Shown in pieces: positions 63,425-64,000 of a stretch of 64,000 nucleotides of DNA. The translations under genes were made by a program, and so were the position numbers. The notes under the pieces were generated by a model. It had not been told where the DNA came from. It ran no database searches and was given only the letters and a program-made list of their open reading frames with translations. Source of the stretch: Paenibacillus sp. SYP-B3998 (GTDB lineage: Bacteria > Bacillota > Bacilli > Paenibacillales > NBRC-103111); contig NZ_JAAIKC010000001.1 in the NCBI RefSeq assembly GCF_010820665.1, positions 496,001 through 560,000 of the forward strand. The letters are read 5' to 3'. Each line of letters starts with the position of its first letter. Position 1 is the stretch's first letter.

Positions 63425-64000
63425 GTGAAAAATGCGTTCACCTATCATGACGAAAAATCTAAAAAATTTTGGTGGATAGATTATAGCGGTTGTGACTTTG
63501 TTGTTAATTACGGAAAGACAGGCGTTACGGGAAAATATGAAATCAAAGAATTTGAATCTGAAGAAGAATGCATCAAACAAGCTGAAAAGCTTATTACACA
63601 AAAACTAAAAAAAGGCTATCAGATTGATAATCATTTTGATTTTATAGATCATTTATATTTTGATGATGAGGAAATAGGACTTCATCCAAAGACATCCCAT
63701 CCTCATTTTGTTAAACATTTTACAGACGATTTTTATTATGACTGCACCGATGAAGAAGCACCTTTCGGCAGCGATGAAGGGTCTGATGCATTGTCGATAT
63801 TAACCGAAAATATGCGAAATAAAAGTAAATTGAATTTTGCGGATTTCCCTAAATATATTATTGAAAATGAATGGGGAATGAAATATATTCCCGTTAGCAG
63901 CCTCATTGAAGATCAAGTGAAAAAAATAGCAGAAACTGACGAGATGAACATGACACAAAGTGATATGATAACATATGCTATCGCTTTTGGTCAGATAAAA
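63425..64000 (+). CDS. WGR-domain protein, immunity-type (runs off the window end)
   Basis: GTG 63425 follows GGAGG by 7 bases. The 192 residues in the window begin with a WGR domain (KFWWIDYSGCDFVVNYGKTGVTGKYEIKEF), in which the usual WGRIG is changed to YGKTG, followed by an acidic region (YFDDEEIGLHPKTSHPHFVK) and a helical stretch. WGR-containing proteins of this kind occur as immunity genes beside polymorphic toxins. The 3' end lies outside the window. Confidence 0.6.
   Translation, partial: MKNAFTYHDEKSKKFWWIDYSGCDFVVNYGKTGVTGKYEIKEFESEEECIKQAEKLITQKLKKGYQIDNHFDFIDHLYFDDEEIGLHPKTSHPHFVKHFTDDFYYDCTDEEAPFGSDEGSDALSILTENMRNKSKLNFADFPKYIIENEWGMKYIPVSSLIEDQVKKIAETDEMNMTQSDMITYAIAFGQIK

Overview
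The window reads as a chromosomal segment of a low-to-mid GC, spore-former-type Firmicute, most likely Paenibacillaceae (Paenibacillus or a close relative). The evidence is strong GGAGG ribosome sites, TTG and GTG starts, S-layer homology (SLH) domains, an Fnr regulator with the Bacillus-type C-terminal cysteine cluster, a B. subtilis-like roc/put arginine-proline set and a Bacillus-type cyd operon. No rRNA, tRNA or CRISPR array was seen. All assignments come from reading the sequence; no database search was run.

Layout. 1-3290: a LysR-type gene tail, then nested mobile DNA. An IS3-family remnant (about 259-3134) is interrupted by a transposase-less element (about 712-3093) with Tn7/Mu-like repeated ends that carries an AraC-type regulator and an alpha/beta hydrolase. 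3309-7245: a repeat-rich lipoprotein, a two-component system and a beta-propeller-like lipoprotein. 7461-15121: arginine/proline catabolism: arginase, ornithine aminotransferase, an arginase paralogue that has lost metal and catalytic residues, a RocR-like sigma-54 activator, proline dehydrogenase and P5C dehydrogenase. Together they take arginine or proline to glutamate.

15165-37441: a low-oxygen block containing a universal stress protein, cytochrome bd (cydA, cydB, and a fused cydDC), a zinc-ribbon protein, a DoxX-like protein, mobA, adhE, pflB, pflA, an Fnr regulator, an NreA/NreC/NreB-like sensing trio and a formate/nitrite channel. Five promoters in this block carry TGTGA-N6-TCACA Fnr boxes, four centred at exactly -41.5 and one at about -42.5 from the predicted start, so the block is probably one Fnr regulon. 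Embedded in it are a BtrH-like protein, a zinc-type dehydrogenase and a NagZ-like GH3 hydrolase.

38230-44299: an ABC importer (ATPase, two permeases, binding lipoprotein) under a GntR/HutC regulator, with an identical TGTCTAGACA palindrome before the importer and before a divergent secreted Vps62-like protein. 45110-54956: three large secreted proteins: an LTD/OB-fold protein, an 1832-residue SLH-anchored protein with two cohesin-like domains, and a staphylococcal-type nuclease ending in a dockerin. This looks like a small cell-surface scaffold that holds a nuclease. 55171-59686: a nitrate/sulfonate/taurine-type ABC importer with thioredoxin-like and YtkA-like partners; its divergent transcripts both begin with attenuator-like leaders that share a 14-base element.

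59818-64000: an accessory, AT-rich tail with an FGE-sulfatase fragment, another thioredoxin-like protein, possible toxin C-terminal scraps and several immunity-type genes (DUF4303-like, WGR-domain), consistent with a decayed polymorphic-toxin immunity island running off the end of the window.
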